Shown in pieces: positions 1-8,564 of a stretch of 64,000 nucleotides of DNA. The notes beneath the pieces are model-generated. The model made no database searches and had not been told where the DNA came from. It worked only from the letters and a program-made list of their open reading frames with translations. How positions within the stretch are numbered: position 1 is the stretch's first letter; each line of letters opens with the position of its first letter. The DNA is from an uncultured Clostridia bacterium (GTDB taxonomy: Bacteria > Bacillota > Clostridia > Christensenellales > UBA1242), in assembly GCA_949949035.1 (NCBI GenBank), contig CATLHJ010000002.1:62001-126000 (forward strand), written 5' to 3'. The position numbers and the translations under genes were made by a program.

Positions 1-51
1 GGTTGCCAAACCATAAAAACCACCAGACGCGGGGCGGGTCGGGGTTTTCCC

Positions 52-81
52 TTGTCAAAAACACCCCAAAAGAGTTACCAT
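52..81 (+). promoter_or_regulatory. Promoter of recD2, predicted leaderless
   Basis: TTGTCA (52-57), an 18-bp spacer and TACCAT (76-81) lie so that the ATG at 89 begins 7 bp after the -10 box. No Shine-Dalgarno fits between them. The transcript would start at or next to the start codon. Confidence 0.55.
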
Positions 82-88
82 ATCGCGT

Positions 89-2284
89 ATGATTATCGAA
101 GCCGTGGTTGCGTCCGTGGTGTACAGTAACGCCGACAGTGGCTATACCGTGTTGCGGTTAGACAACAATTTGGTGGCCGTTGGTATCGCACCGTTCGCCA
201 CGGTCGGGGCGGGGTATCGTTTTGTCGGCGAATTCGTCAACAACGCCAAGCACGGCAAGCAGTTTGCGTTCAGTGCGATTACCTTATTACCGCCCGATAC
301 GGAAGCCAAAATTTTGGCTTTTTTGGGTGGGGGCTTATTACCCGGTGTGGGACCCGCGACCGCCCGCAAAATCGTGAAGCACTTCGGCACGCGGACTTTG
401 GACGTCATCGCCAACGAGCCACAGGCCTTGGCACAAGTACGGGGTATTTCAGCACTTAAAGCCAAAATAATTGCCGCCAATTACCGCACCATTTGCCAAA
501 TGCAAGACGTGATGATGTGGCTGTACCGTTTCGACATCAGTTTGAACTTGGCGCAAAAAATTTACCAACATTACGGCGACGATACGATCGCCACGGTCGC
601 CAAAAACCCGTACGTCTTAATTGAAACCATTGACGGGATTGGCTTTACCACCGCCGACAACATGGCGAAAACCTTGGGCGTGGCCTATAACGGGACGTTC
701 CGCGTACGGGCGGGGGTGGTGCACATCTTAAAGGTCAGCGCCGAAACCGACGGGCACACTTACGTGGCGTTAACGGACCTGATTGGTAAGGTCTGTCGTT
801 TATTACGCATTAAAATGGAAGAGTTGACCCCGACCTTTAACACGATTATTAACGAGTTATGTATGGACCGGGTAGTGGTGGCCGTCACGATCGACGGTGA
901 ACCCGGCATCCAGTTAATTCGTTTCTTTAACGCCGAAAAGTCAATTGCCCAAAAGTTGCATCTGTTAATGCAGGAGCCGAAAGTGCCCGACCGTGTGGAC
1001 GAGTTAATCGCCCACTACGAGCAGTTGCGGGGGCTTACTTTTCACACCACCCAAAAGCAGGCGATCAAGCAGGCGGTCAGTGGCGGGGTTACCGTCATCA
1101 CGGGCGGGCCCGGCACCGGTAAGACCACGATTATTAACGCGATTTTGTACATTAATCAAGCCAATCAATTAACTACCCAACTTTTGGCGCCGACGGGACG
1201 GGCGGCCAAGCGCATAGAAGAGGCCACGGGGCAATCGGCGATGACCATTCACCGCTGCTTGGATATGGACTACAAAATGGGTGCGGGCAAGTTTACTTAT
1301 GACGACCCAAATCACTTTATTCGCCAAGATATGGTAATTGTCGACGAAGTGTCGATGTGCGATTGTCTGCTGACCGCGTCGTTATTGCGGAAAATTTTGG
1401 TTGGCACCAAAGTGGTCTTGATTGGTGACATTGACCAGTTACCATCGGTTGGGGCGGGGAATGTTCTGTCAGACATTATTACGTCGGGCGTGGTGCCGAC
1501 CATTCGCTTGACCCAAATTTACCGCACGGCGGAAAACGCGACGATTGCGATTAACGCTCACCGCATTAACAACGGGGAAATGCCTTTGCTGGATAACAAA
1601 AGCAGTGACTTCTTTTATTGTAATGTCGAAACGCCAGAACTGATTAAAGACGAAATATTGGGGTTGTGTTTAACACGATTACCACAATATCTTGGGGTCG
1701 ACCACGGTAAGATACAGGTTTTGGCGCCGATGAAGTTGGGGGCGGCGGGGGTAATCAATTTGAATCAATGTTTGCAAGCCGCGCTTAATCCGCCTGGCGA
1801 CAACAAGGACGAATACTCTTACGGCGACACGATTTTCCGTTTGGGCGACCGCGTGATGCACACGGTAAACAATTACCAGCAGGAATGGACCCGCAACCAC
1901 GAACAAGGTAAAGGTATTTTTAACGGGGACATTGGCAAAATTGTGGCCATTAACGCGGACAACGGCGAAATTACCGTCGAGTTGGAAGACGGGCGGGTTA
2001 CTATTTACCCGCGTTCCGATTTAAGCGCGTTGACTTTGTCCTACGCGATTACGGTGCATAAAAGTCAGGGGTGCGAATTTGATGCAGTGGTAATTCCCGT
2101 AGTGGCGGGGGCGTACATGATTATGACCCGCAATCTTTTGTATACGGCGGTCACGCGCGCCAAACGGTTAGTGGTTTTGGTTGGTAAAACCGAAAACATC
2201 CAAAAAATGGTGGCGAATACTTACACCAAAAAACGTAACAGTTGCCTGAATAAATATTTACAATATTTTCAAGATATGGCATAA
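89..2284 (+). CDS. recD2: RecD2-type ATP-dependent DNA helicase
   Basis: This 731-aa protein is a superfamily 1B 5'-3' DNA helicase of the RecD2 (YrrC) group, which works in DNA repair without RecBC. The N-terminal third carries an OB-like region and helix-hairpin-helix segments (for example GVGPATARKIV near residue 90). Walker A GGPGTGKTT sits near residue 339 and Walker B VIVDEVSM near 419. A C-terminal UvrD-like motif containing TVHKSQG and the TAVTRAK motif complete the helicase core. Length is normal for RecD2. pheS follows after 9 bp, so co-transcription is likely. It has its own promoter immediately upstream and no Shine-Dalgarno. Confidence 0.95.
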   Translation: MIIEAVVASVVYSNADSGYTVLRLDNNLVAVGIAPFATVGAGYRFVGEFVNNAKHGKQFAFSAITLLPPDTEAKILAFLGGGLLPGVGPATARKIVKHFGTRTLDVIANEPQALAQVRGISALKAKIIAANYRTICQMQDVMMWLYRFDISLNLAQKIYQHYGDDTIATVAKNPYVLIETIDGIGFTTADNMAKTLGVAYNGTFRVRAGVVHILKVSAETDGHTYVALTDLIGKVCRLLRIKMEELTPTFNTIINELCMDRVVVAVTIDGEPGIQLIRFFNAEKSIAQKLHLLMQEPKVPDRVDELIAHYEQLRGLTFHTTQKQAIKQAVSGGVTVITGGPGTGKTTIINAILYINQANQLTTQLLAPTGRAAKRIEEATGQSAMTIHRCLDMDYKMGAGKFTYDDPNHFIRQDMVIVDEVSMCDCLLTASLLRKILVGTKVVLIGDIDQLPSVGAGNVLSDIITSGVVPTIRLTQIYRTAENATIAINAHRINNGEMPLLDNKSSDFFYCNVETPELIKDEILGLCLTRLPQYLGVDHGKIQVLAPMKLGAAGVINLNQCLQAALNPPGDNKDEYSYGDTIFRLGDRVMHTVNNYQQEWTRNHEQGKGIFNGDIGKIVAINADNGEITVELEDGRVTIYPRSDLSALTLSYAITVHKSQGCEFDAVVIPVVAGAYMIMTRNLLYTAVTRAKRLVVLVGKTENIQKMVANTYTKKRNSCLNKYLQYFQDMA

Positions 2285-2293
2285 TAACGAGTA

Positions 2294-3295
2294 ATGGACA
2301 TCCTTAACGAACTGGCGAAAATTGCTAACGAAGCCGATTTGGCGAATTTCCACAAAAAATACTTGTCGAAAACGGGAGAATTGACCGCTCAATTACAGAA
2401 CTTGAAAAATTTGCCCGCTGACCAACGGGCCACAGCGGGTAACCGTATCAATGAACTTAAACGCAATGTGGAACGCGAATTTTTCCGCAAGCAGGCCGTC
2501 TTGCGCGAACAGGCCATTAACGACCAATTACGAGCAGATCCGTTAATCGACATCACGGTACCCGCGATTAAAGAACCACAGGGTAGTTTGCACCCAATTA
2601 CCTATTTAACCCGTCGGGTCAGTGAAATCTGTCGCTCAATGGGGTTCTTGGTGGTGGACGGTAATGAGGTGGTTACCGAATTTGAAAACTTTGACGCGGT
2701 GAACATTCCTGCCGACCATCCCGCCCGTGATATGCAAGACACATTTTGGTTGACTAACGGTAAGTTGTTGAAAACCCAAACTTCGGCCATGCAAAACGCG
2801 ATTTTGCGGAAGTACGGCCCTGTCGTATCGGCGATTTTCCCCGGTCGTTGTTACCGCAATGAAGCCACGGACGCCAGCCACGAATTCGCGTTCTTCCAAT
2901 GTGAAGGCATGATGGTGGGGGAGAACATTTCCATTGCAAATTTAATCTACGTAATGAAAACCATCTTGTCCGAAGTTTATGGCAAGGAAATTGAGGTGCG
3001 GTTACGTCCGGGCTATTTCCCGTTTGTTGAACCGGGTTTTGAATTGGATGCCAGTTGTCCGTTCTGTGGCGGTAAGGGGTGCAGCGTTTGTAAGCATTCG
3101 GGTTGGATTGAATTCTGCGGTTGCGGGATGATTCACCAAAACGTGTTACGCCAAGCCAATGTTGATCCCGAACGTTACCAAGGTTTTGCTTTCGGTTTTG
3201 GGTTGACCCGCATGGCGATGATGCAGTACGCGATTAACGATATTCGCCTGCTTAACTCGGGCAATTTGGAATTTTTGCGAGGTATTAGACGATGA
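2294..3295 (+). CDS. pheS: Phenylalanine-tRNA ligase alpha subunit
   Basis: This 333-aa protein is the catalytic alpha subunit of the (alpha-beta)2 phenylalanyl-tRNA synthetase. An N-terminal coiled-coil arm covers about residues 1-85. The class II core follows, with motif 2 around GRCYRNEATD (near residue 183) and motif 3 FGFGLTRMAM near residue 300. A CPFCGGKGC...C cluster inside the catalytic domain is unusual and could bind metal. The 3' end overlaps pheT by 4 bp (ATGA), which indicates translational coupling. No T-box leader is visible upstream. The start lacks a clear Shine-Dalgarno, and a CATAAT-like box lies 8 bp upstream of the ATG. Confidence 0.97.
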   Translation: MDILNELAKIANEADLANFHKKYLSKTGELTAQLQNLKNLPADQRATAGNRINELKRNVEREFFRKQAVLREQAINDQLRADPLIDITVPAIKEPQGSLHPITYLTRRVSEICRSMGFLVVDGNEVVTEFENFDAVNIPADHPARDMQDTFWLTNGKLLKTQTSAMQNAILRKYGPVVSAIFPGRCYRNEATDASHEFAFFQCEGMMVGENISIANLIYVMKTILSEVYGKEIEVRLRPGYFPFVEPGFELDASCPFCGGKGCSVCKHSGWIEFCGCGMIHQNVLRQANVDPERYQGFAFGFGLTRMAMMQYAINDIRLLNSGNLEFLRGIRR

Positions 3296-5607
3296 AAATT
3301 TCGGTTAATTGGTTAAATGATTATGTAGACTTGTCGGGCATTACGGCAACGGAAATTGCCGACAAATTAACGCAGATAACTTGTGAAGTTGAAGAGGTTA
3401 TTCCGGTTGGGCGTGACCTAAACACCATAGTGGTGGGTAAAATTTTAACTTGCGTCAATCACCCGCAAAGTGACCACTTGCACCTACTGACGGTAGATAT
3501 CGGGAAAAAACAACCACTAAATATTGTTTGTGGCGCCCCGAACGCCCGCGCGGGAATTATTGTAGCGGTGGCGACCGTTGGCACTGTGATGCCCAACGGT
3601 ATGAAAATTGAAGCCGTCAAACTGCGCGGTTGCGATAGTTGCGGTATGTGTTGTTCCTATGCCGAACTGGGTTACAAAGAAGAAAACGAAGGCATTATTG
3701 AATTACCAGCGGATACTAAAATCGGTACACCAATTACCGCCGTTCTGTCAGGGTTGACAGACGATATTATTGATATTGACAACAAGAGTATTACTAACCG
3801 CCCCGACTTGTGGGGACATTATGGTCTAGCGCGGGAACTGGCGGTAATTTTTGATCGCCCATTAAAGTCAATTAGCATTAAAAACGTATCTGCTTATGAC
3901 GAGTTGCCGCCGTTAAACATTAAAATCGAAAACGACCATTGTTTGTCGTACGGTGCCATTAAGGTCACGAACGTGGGGGACTGTGTGTCACCCGACTTAA
4001 TCCAAAATCGTTTGTATAAACTGGGACATAACAGTCATGGTTTATTGGTCGATTTGACCAACTACGTGATGTTGGCGTTTGGTAATCCGTTGCACGCCTT
4101 TGACGCCAGCAAGGTGGAAAAAATCAGTATTGGTACGGTGCCGGTCGGTACCAAATTTACCACACTTAAAGATAACCAAATTACTGCCACCAAGGAAATG
4201 TTGTTTATTAAATCTAATGGTAAACCAGTGGCACTGGCGGGGATTATGGGTGGTAAGAATAGCGAAATTACGCCCGCCACCCGTGACGCAGTGTTTGAAA
4301 TTGCGACTTTTGACGCGGCGAACGTGCGTCGCACTTCGGTAGCGGTGGGGATTCGCAGCGACGCCAGTATGCGTTACGAAAAAGCGTTAGACCCCGAAAC
4401 TAACTGGTTAGCGACAGCAGAGTTGTTGCGTTTACTGCAACAATACGCTCCACAAGCCAAGGTCGTTTCGTCCTTTACCCGAGTGGTTAACCCCAAGGCG
4501 GTGCGCTCTACCCAAACTATCGTAGTTCCGAAGCAACGGCTGTGCAGTTTTACGGGGGTCGATTTCACCAACCAATACGACTTGGTCAAACGTAAATTGA
4601 CGGCCTTGGGTTTTCAACCTAAAATAACCGCCAAAGATATTACCGTGACCGTACCGTCATGGCGCAGTTGGAAAGATATTACTACACCCGCCGACGTAAT
4701 CGAAGAAATTATTCGTAATTATGGCTACCAAAATATTCCGCCGGTGGCACCGACGGTACAAATTAAGCCGTTGCCATACGATGCTTACGCGGCCGCTAAA
4801 GAACAAATTAAGGACGCTTTGGCGTGGCATTATTACTTTAACGAAGTACATACCAATATATGGTACGATACTAAAGCGTTAAAGAATATGGGCTTAACGC
4901 CGCCGTCGTACGCGACAATTGCCAATCCGTTCAATAAGGACGACAACCAAATTCGTAGTACCATGTTGCCGAGTATGCTGACCGTGGCGGTAAACAATAA
5001 ATTGCAACCGATGGTGCGCGTATTTGAAATTGGTCGCGTTATTAACGCCGATGGTACCGAAAGTGAACACCTGGCGGGGACAGCGGTGTGTTTACCTTAT
5101 CATGAAGTCGCACGTATGCTGGTCAGTATTTTTGATCGCCTTGGTTTTGTGTTAGAATATAAGATTAACACTGTGGACAATCCCGTTTTTCACCCGACCA
5201 ATAATGCGGAAATTTGGTGTAACGGACAGTGCGTAGGTAAGATTGGTATTGTTCACCCGCGGGTACTCGGTTATGCGCAAGCGGTGGCTTTTGAAATTGA
5301 TTTGTCGACCATCGCGTGGGACAGCGTTCCGCAAAATTTAGCGCCCGTGTTGTCGAAATTTCCCAAAACGGAACTGGATTTCACATTTGTTTGGAACGGA
5401 ATATACGCGGATTTAGCCAAGATTATGGCGGGGTTTAATCATCCGTACGTGACGGGGCAACACTTAACCGCGGTGTATGAAAACCGGTATACCTTAACTT
5501 TCACCGTTTCTTGCCGCGAAAAAACGCTTGACAAAGAAGAAATTAAGCAGATTCACCAAGAAATTGTTGACTTTGCCGCTAAAAATAGTGTACATCTTTA
5601 TCAGTGA
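3292..5607 (+). CDS. pheT: Phenylalanine-tRNA ligase beta subunit
   Basis: This 771-aa protein is the beta subunit of phenylalanyl-tRNA synthetase, which contributes editing and tRNA binding. The N-terminus (MKISVNWLNDYVD) is typical. An EMAP/tRNA-binding OB domain spans about residues 40-150, followed by the B3/B4 editing region, the B5 domain and the class II-like core. The C-terminal FDX-ACB anticodon-binding domain ends in a typical IKQIHQEIVDF-type helix. It starts on the pheS ATGA overlap, and its stop overlaps the GTG start of the next gene, so pheS-pheT and the downstream DAC-like gene form one operon. Confidence 0.97.
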   Translation: MKISVNWLNDYVDLSGITATEIADKLTQITCEVEEVIPVGRDLNTIVVGKILTCVNHPQSDHLHLLTVDIGKKQPLNIVCGAPNARAGIIVAVATVGTVMPNGMKIEAVKLRGCDSCGMCCSYAELGYKEENEGIIELPADTKIGTPITAVLSGLTDDIIDIDNKSITNRPDLWGHYGLARELAVIFDRPLKSISIKNVSAYDELPPLNIKIENDHCLSYGAIKVTNVGDCVSPDLIQNRLYKLGHNSHGLLVDLTNYVMLAFGNPLHAFDASKVEKISIGTVPVGTKFTTLKDNQITATKEMLFIKSNGKPVALAGIMGGKNSEITPATRDAVFEIATFDAANVRRTSVAVGIRSDASMRYEKALDPETNWLATAELLRLLQQYAPQAKVVSSFTRVVNPKAVRSTQTIVVPKQRLCSFTGVDFTNQYDLVKRKLTALGFQPKITAKDITVTVPSWRSWKDITTPADVIEEIIRNYGYQNIPPVAPTVQIKPLPYDAYAAAKEQIKDALAWHYYFNEVHTNIWYDTKALKNMGLTPPSYATIANPFNKDDNQIRSTMLPSMLTVAVNNKLQPMVRVFEIGRVINADGTESEHLAGTAVCLPYHEVARMLVSIFDRLGFVLEYKINTVDNPVFHPTNNAEIWCNGQCVGKIGIVHPRVLGYAQAVAFEIDLSTIAWDSVPQNLAPVLSKFPKTELDFTFVWNGIYADLAKIMAGFNHPYVTGQHLTAVYENRYTLTFTVSCREKTLDKEEIKQIHQEIVDFAAKNSVHLYQ

Positions 5608-6647
5608 ACGAAAACATTTTTTACATTGACGCCAAGACCAAAATTGTCGATTTCCTAACGACCGAGTTTTCGGGCACTTTCCCGATTAAATTACAAAACC
5701 GTTTCCTGAATTTCTTCCCACAAATTACCAATTACGAAGAAGAAGGGCATAAATACAAACCTGCCATTTTCTTCACTAACAATATTGACGCTGTGGTTAA
5801 AAACGTACCGAACGCCACTAAAATCGTGCTGTTTAATGATATAAACGAAAACATGTTTGCGTCACGCTTAAAAAGTTTAATTCCGTTTTGTAACCTGAAT
5901 TGGTGCGTTTACGTGTCGGTTTCAGATGACAAAACCGAATATGGCATTTTCCGGATTATTAACAGTATTAAAGACGAAAGTTTGGAAACTGTGTTATTCA
6001 AATCCCAAACTTTATTGGATAAAAGCAATAAACTGTTTGGTATTTACGTTTACGCCGAAAACACTTGGACGATTACCATGCGCAGCCTAAAAGGACGCAT
6101 GGTTAACGTTAACTTTGCGTTAGACATTAAGGTGGTTAATAACTGGGAAGACGAAATCAAAGAATTTGTTGATGCCAGTTTTGCTAAATTACGCACTAGT
6201 TCTAAAAAATTGCAAGACATTAAAAATATGTACAAAAACATCTTCAAAAACGTTATGCGCTCGATTGATGGTACTATTTGTGTAGTAGTGGATTCGGATT
6301 ACAAACCCGACGCATTCTTTGAAGATGGCATTTGGCTGACCGAACCAATCAACTTGTCGAAATTGTTTGCCCAAACTAACCAATACAATGAACAAAAACT
6401 GACGACCATTGCCGATGTCTTTATGACTATGTTGAATTTTGACGGTATTACCGTAGTTGATAACATGGGGCAAATTCGTGCCTATAACGTATTTATTGAA
6501 ACCAATTTGAAGGTTGCGGGTAACATTATGGGTGGGGCACGCAAACGGGCAGCCTATACAATTATTAACAGCAAACGGCCCAACATTATCGGTGTCTATT
6601 TTCAAAGTCATGAAGGTGAAATGTTTTACGCTCCCGTTAAAAGATAA
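5604..6647 (+). CDS. Divergent DisA_N/DAC-like nucleotide-binding protein
   Basis: I do not recognise this 347-aa protein as a whole. Its last 120 or so residues resemble the diadenylate cyclase (DAC/DisA_N) fold. A strand-rich region with FDGITVVDNMGQIRAYNVF sits where DACs have the DGA motif, followed by GGARKRAAYTII where DACs have (T/S)RHRAA, and a final strand pair (IIGVYFQSHEGEMFY). DGA is DGI here and RHR is RKR, so catalysis is doubtful while ligand binding remains possible. The N-terminal 220 residues resemble nothing I can name. Such N-terminal regions are known as sensors in atypical DAC proteins. The GTG start overlaps the pheT stop by 4 bp, so the gene is translationally coupled to pheT. 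Its 3' end converges on and overlaps the next gene by 22 bp. Confidence 0.6.
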   Translation: MNENIFYIDAKTKIVDFLTTEFSGTFPIKLQNRFLNFFPQITNYEEEGHKYKPAIFFTNNIDAVVKNVPNATKIVLFNDINENMFASRLKSLIPFCNLNWCVYVSVSDDKTEYGIFRIINSIKDESLETVLFKSQTLLDKSNKLFGIYVYAENTWTITMRSLKGRMVNVNFALDIKVVNNWEDEIKEFVDASFAKLRTSSKKLQDIKNMYKNIFKNVMRSIDGTICVVVDSDYKPDAFFEDGIWLTEPINLSKLFAQTNQYNEQKLTTIADVFMTMLNFDGITVVDNMGQIRAYNVFIETNLKVAGNIMGGARKRAAYTIINSKRPNIIGVYFQSHEGEMFYAPVKR

Positions 6648-8122
6648 AAAACTTTTTGTAAACGTGGCATAATATCGGACAACTGTTCTCGTCCTAACGG
6701 GTGGGGTAAACGGTCGTTTCCTAGTTCAATCGTAAATGACGGAATGTCGTTCTTTAGTGCTAAGTAATCGGTTAACCCACCATAAGAATCAACCGACATG
6801 GTGGCACGGTATTGGGTTAGTTCGGCAAGCTTTTGGGCGGTTGGTTGATCGGTAATCCGGCTGTAATAAATAACTTCGCCTTTAGTGTGTAAAGCCACGC
6901 TGATAGTGGGGTGAAAGTCATGGACCAATCGCAAAATGGCTTTGGTTTCTGGTTCGCTGTGTGGGTGATGCCCAATATAGTTGGCGGGAGCGGGGGTAGT
7001 AAGGTTGCTGTGACCTTGCCCCCAGCCCGCATCATAATTAACGTTCAAATCGACGGCACGGGCGTTGGCTTTCCAGAGACGAAAATCAGTACTGCCGCGA
7101 TTGACGCGTTTTAACCATCGACGACGACAACGGGGCGTCGCGGTTAAACCTTGGGTAGCTAAGGCTATGCCGTCAGGATTACAGTTAGGAACCAAAACAA
7201 CGCCAACGTCACTGGGTAAATCGAAGCACAAAGGTAATAACCCGCGTGTAGCGTCAACCGTTAACCATTCACGGGCGTGCATTCCGCCGGTAATTAAGAC
7301 GCGTTTGCTGGCACGTAAGTTACCGAATTGATAAGCAATAATTGGTCGGTGTAATACGCTGTGTCCGATAATTTTAATACAGTCCAAATGTTGTAAGTCA
7401 CGATAATCAGTTATCCCGTTGGGTAACGTAGCGGTACCATGAAAATCCGAACCGACTCTTAAACATTGGTCTCCAAAATGTTTAATAAAGTATAAATAGT
7501 GTTTTATGTAGTTATAAATACTACAAGATGTAGTGTGTTGCGTTAAAAATTCGGGCACCACGCACAGGCCGACCAGTCCTCCTGATTTAACGATGGTCTG
7601 TATTTGATGGTTAGTTAAATTTCGTGGGTGGCGGTGCAAAGCGTTTAAGGCGGTATGTGTGCAAACCAAGGGGCGACTGGTAATTTGCGCTAATTGGTAG
7701 AAACTGTGACGATTCAAGTGTGCGGTATCGATTTGGATACCCGCAGCTTCCAAGGCAGCAATGACTTGACGCCCCCACGGGGTGATGTTGTGGTGACTTT
7801 TGGCACCACCGGCTAAGGTGTTGGCTTGATTCCACGTTAAACCGACGCTGTGCGGGCGCAATTTAATGAATGCGTCTAAATTAGCTGGGGTTAAAAACCA
7901 CGCGTCTTCGATGTGTAAACGACATAGGGGGTAAGCGGGATCACCGGCTAATTTATCTAACACTCGCTTTTTGGTTTTGATAGTAGCCATGGGGTTGGGT
8001 AAGCGAGTAGTCCATACCGATAGCCAAATTTCGTGTACGCCGTCGCGTTTGGCTTTTTGCAGGTAGGTGCGTAACTGGGCGGTAGGTAGTGCCAGTAACG
8101 CGTCATTATGTAAATCAACCAT
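6626..8122 (-). CDS. M19 dipeptidase - M14 carboxypeptidase fusion
   Basis: This 498-aa protein joins two metallopeptidases. Residues 1-245 match renal/membrane dipeptidase (M19): HND at 5-7, bridging Glu in IED at 72, metal His in DTAHL (135) and CTHTAL (156), and VGSDFHG with Asp226. Residues about 250-498 match zinc carboxypeptidases (M14): HARE at 282-285, NPDG (315-318), DLNVNYD, the third zinc ligand in ALHTKG (His412) and the catalytic Glu in IELGND (466). Both active sites look complete. M14 enzymes of this type often cut gamma-D-Glu-DAP bonds and M19 enzymes hydrolyse dipeptides, so a role in recycling cell-wall or dietary peptides is a reasonable inference. No signal peptide is seen, so it is probably cytoplasmic. 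It is divergent from ssrA. Confidence 0.85.
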   Translation of the reverse strand: MVDLHNDALLALPTAQLRTYLQKAKRDGVHEIWLSVWTTRLPNPMATIKTKKRVLDKLAGDPAYPLCRLHIEDAWFLTPANLDAFIKLRPHSVGLTWNQANTLAGGAKSHHNITPWGRQVIAALEAAGIQIDTAHLNRHSFYQLAQITSRPLVCTHTALNALHRHPRNLTNHQIQTIVKSGGLVGLCVVPEFLTQHTTSCSIYNYIKHYLYFIKHFGDQCLRVGSDFHGTATLPNGITDYRDLQHLDCIKIIGHSVLHRPIIAYQFGNLRASKRVLITGGMHAREWLTVDATRGLLPLCFDLPSDVGVVLVPNCNPDGIALATQGLTATPRCRRRWLKRVNRGSTDFRLWKANARAVDLNVNYDAGWGQGHSNLTTPAPANYIGHHPHSEPETKAILRLVHDFHPTISVALHTKGEVIYYSRITDQPTAQKLAELTQYRATMSVDSYGGLTDYLALKNDIPSFTIELGNDRLPHPLGREQLSDIMPRLQKVFYLLTGA

Positions 8123-8146
8123 TGGCTATATCTATGTGGGAAGTGG

Positions 8147-8176
8147 TTGTCAAATACTACCAGATTATGGTATAAT
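8147..8176 (+). promoter_or_regulatory. ssrA promoter
   Basis: TTGTCA (8147-8152), an 18-bp spacer and TATAAT (8171-8176) lie 24 bp before the mature tmRNA 5' end, leaving room for a short RNase P-removed leader. The near-palindrome TTGTCAA also reads TTGACA on the minus strand, where it can serve the divergent peptidase gene, so the two promoters appear to share a -35 element. Confidence 0.7.
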
Positions 8177-8200
8177 TATAACAGGACGACCACAAGCCGT

Positions 8201-8564
8201 GGGGGCGATTGGCTTCGACGGTTGGCGGGCGGTTCGTTAAGCATACCGGCGGGGAAACCATACGTTAATTGGTTTCGAAAAGACAAATGCAAGTCCTAAA
8301 AATGCAAACTTGGCTTTGGCTGCGTAAGTAAGTCAAAGAACCGGGCGAACGACGCGTTTAACCCTTTTAACGGTCGCTCGACAACAAAGGGTGAACGGGG
8401 CAGTATAACCTTGGTTAACGGTAATATTGTTCGGCACCAAAGTTAACCCTAACCGAATTACTTTGTCGTTAATTTATCGGTTGGGAAATAGATAACGACT
8501 ATGTATGTAGAAGTACGAACCAGAAACCAATCGGACTCGGGTTCAATTCCCGACGTCTCCACCA
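8201..8564 (+). ncRNA. ssrA: tmRNA (transfer-messenger RNA)
   Basis: The 5' end GGGGGCG followed by ATTGGCTTCGACGG is the conserved tmRNA start. It pairs with CGTCTCC in the acceptor arm before ACCA at 8561-8564, and the T-arm is GACTCGGGTTCAATTCCCGAC. The tag reading frame from about 8277 gives KTNASPKNANLALAA followed by TAA, a typical ALAA-ending degradation tag. The exact resume codon is uncertain (GAA just before the Lys codon is possible). The molecule rescues stalled ribosomes. Its 3' end is overlapped by the 3' end of the serine recombinase gene on the other strand, which marks ssrA as the insertion site of the adjacent island. Confidence 0.93.

Noticed and set aside
2270-2300. T-box leader before pheS
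   Set aside because: The recD2-pheS gap is 9 bp, which leaves no room for a T-box.
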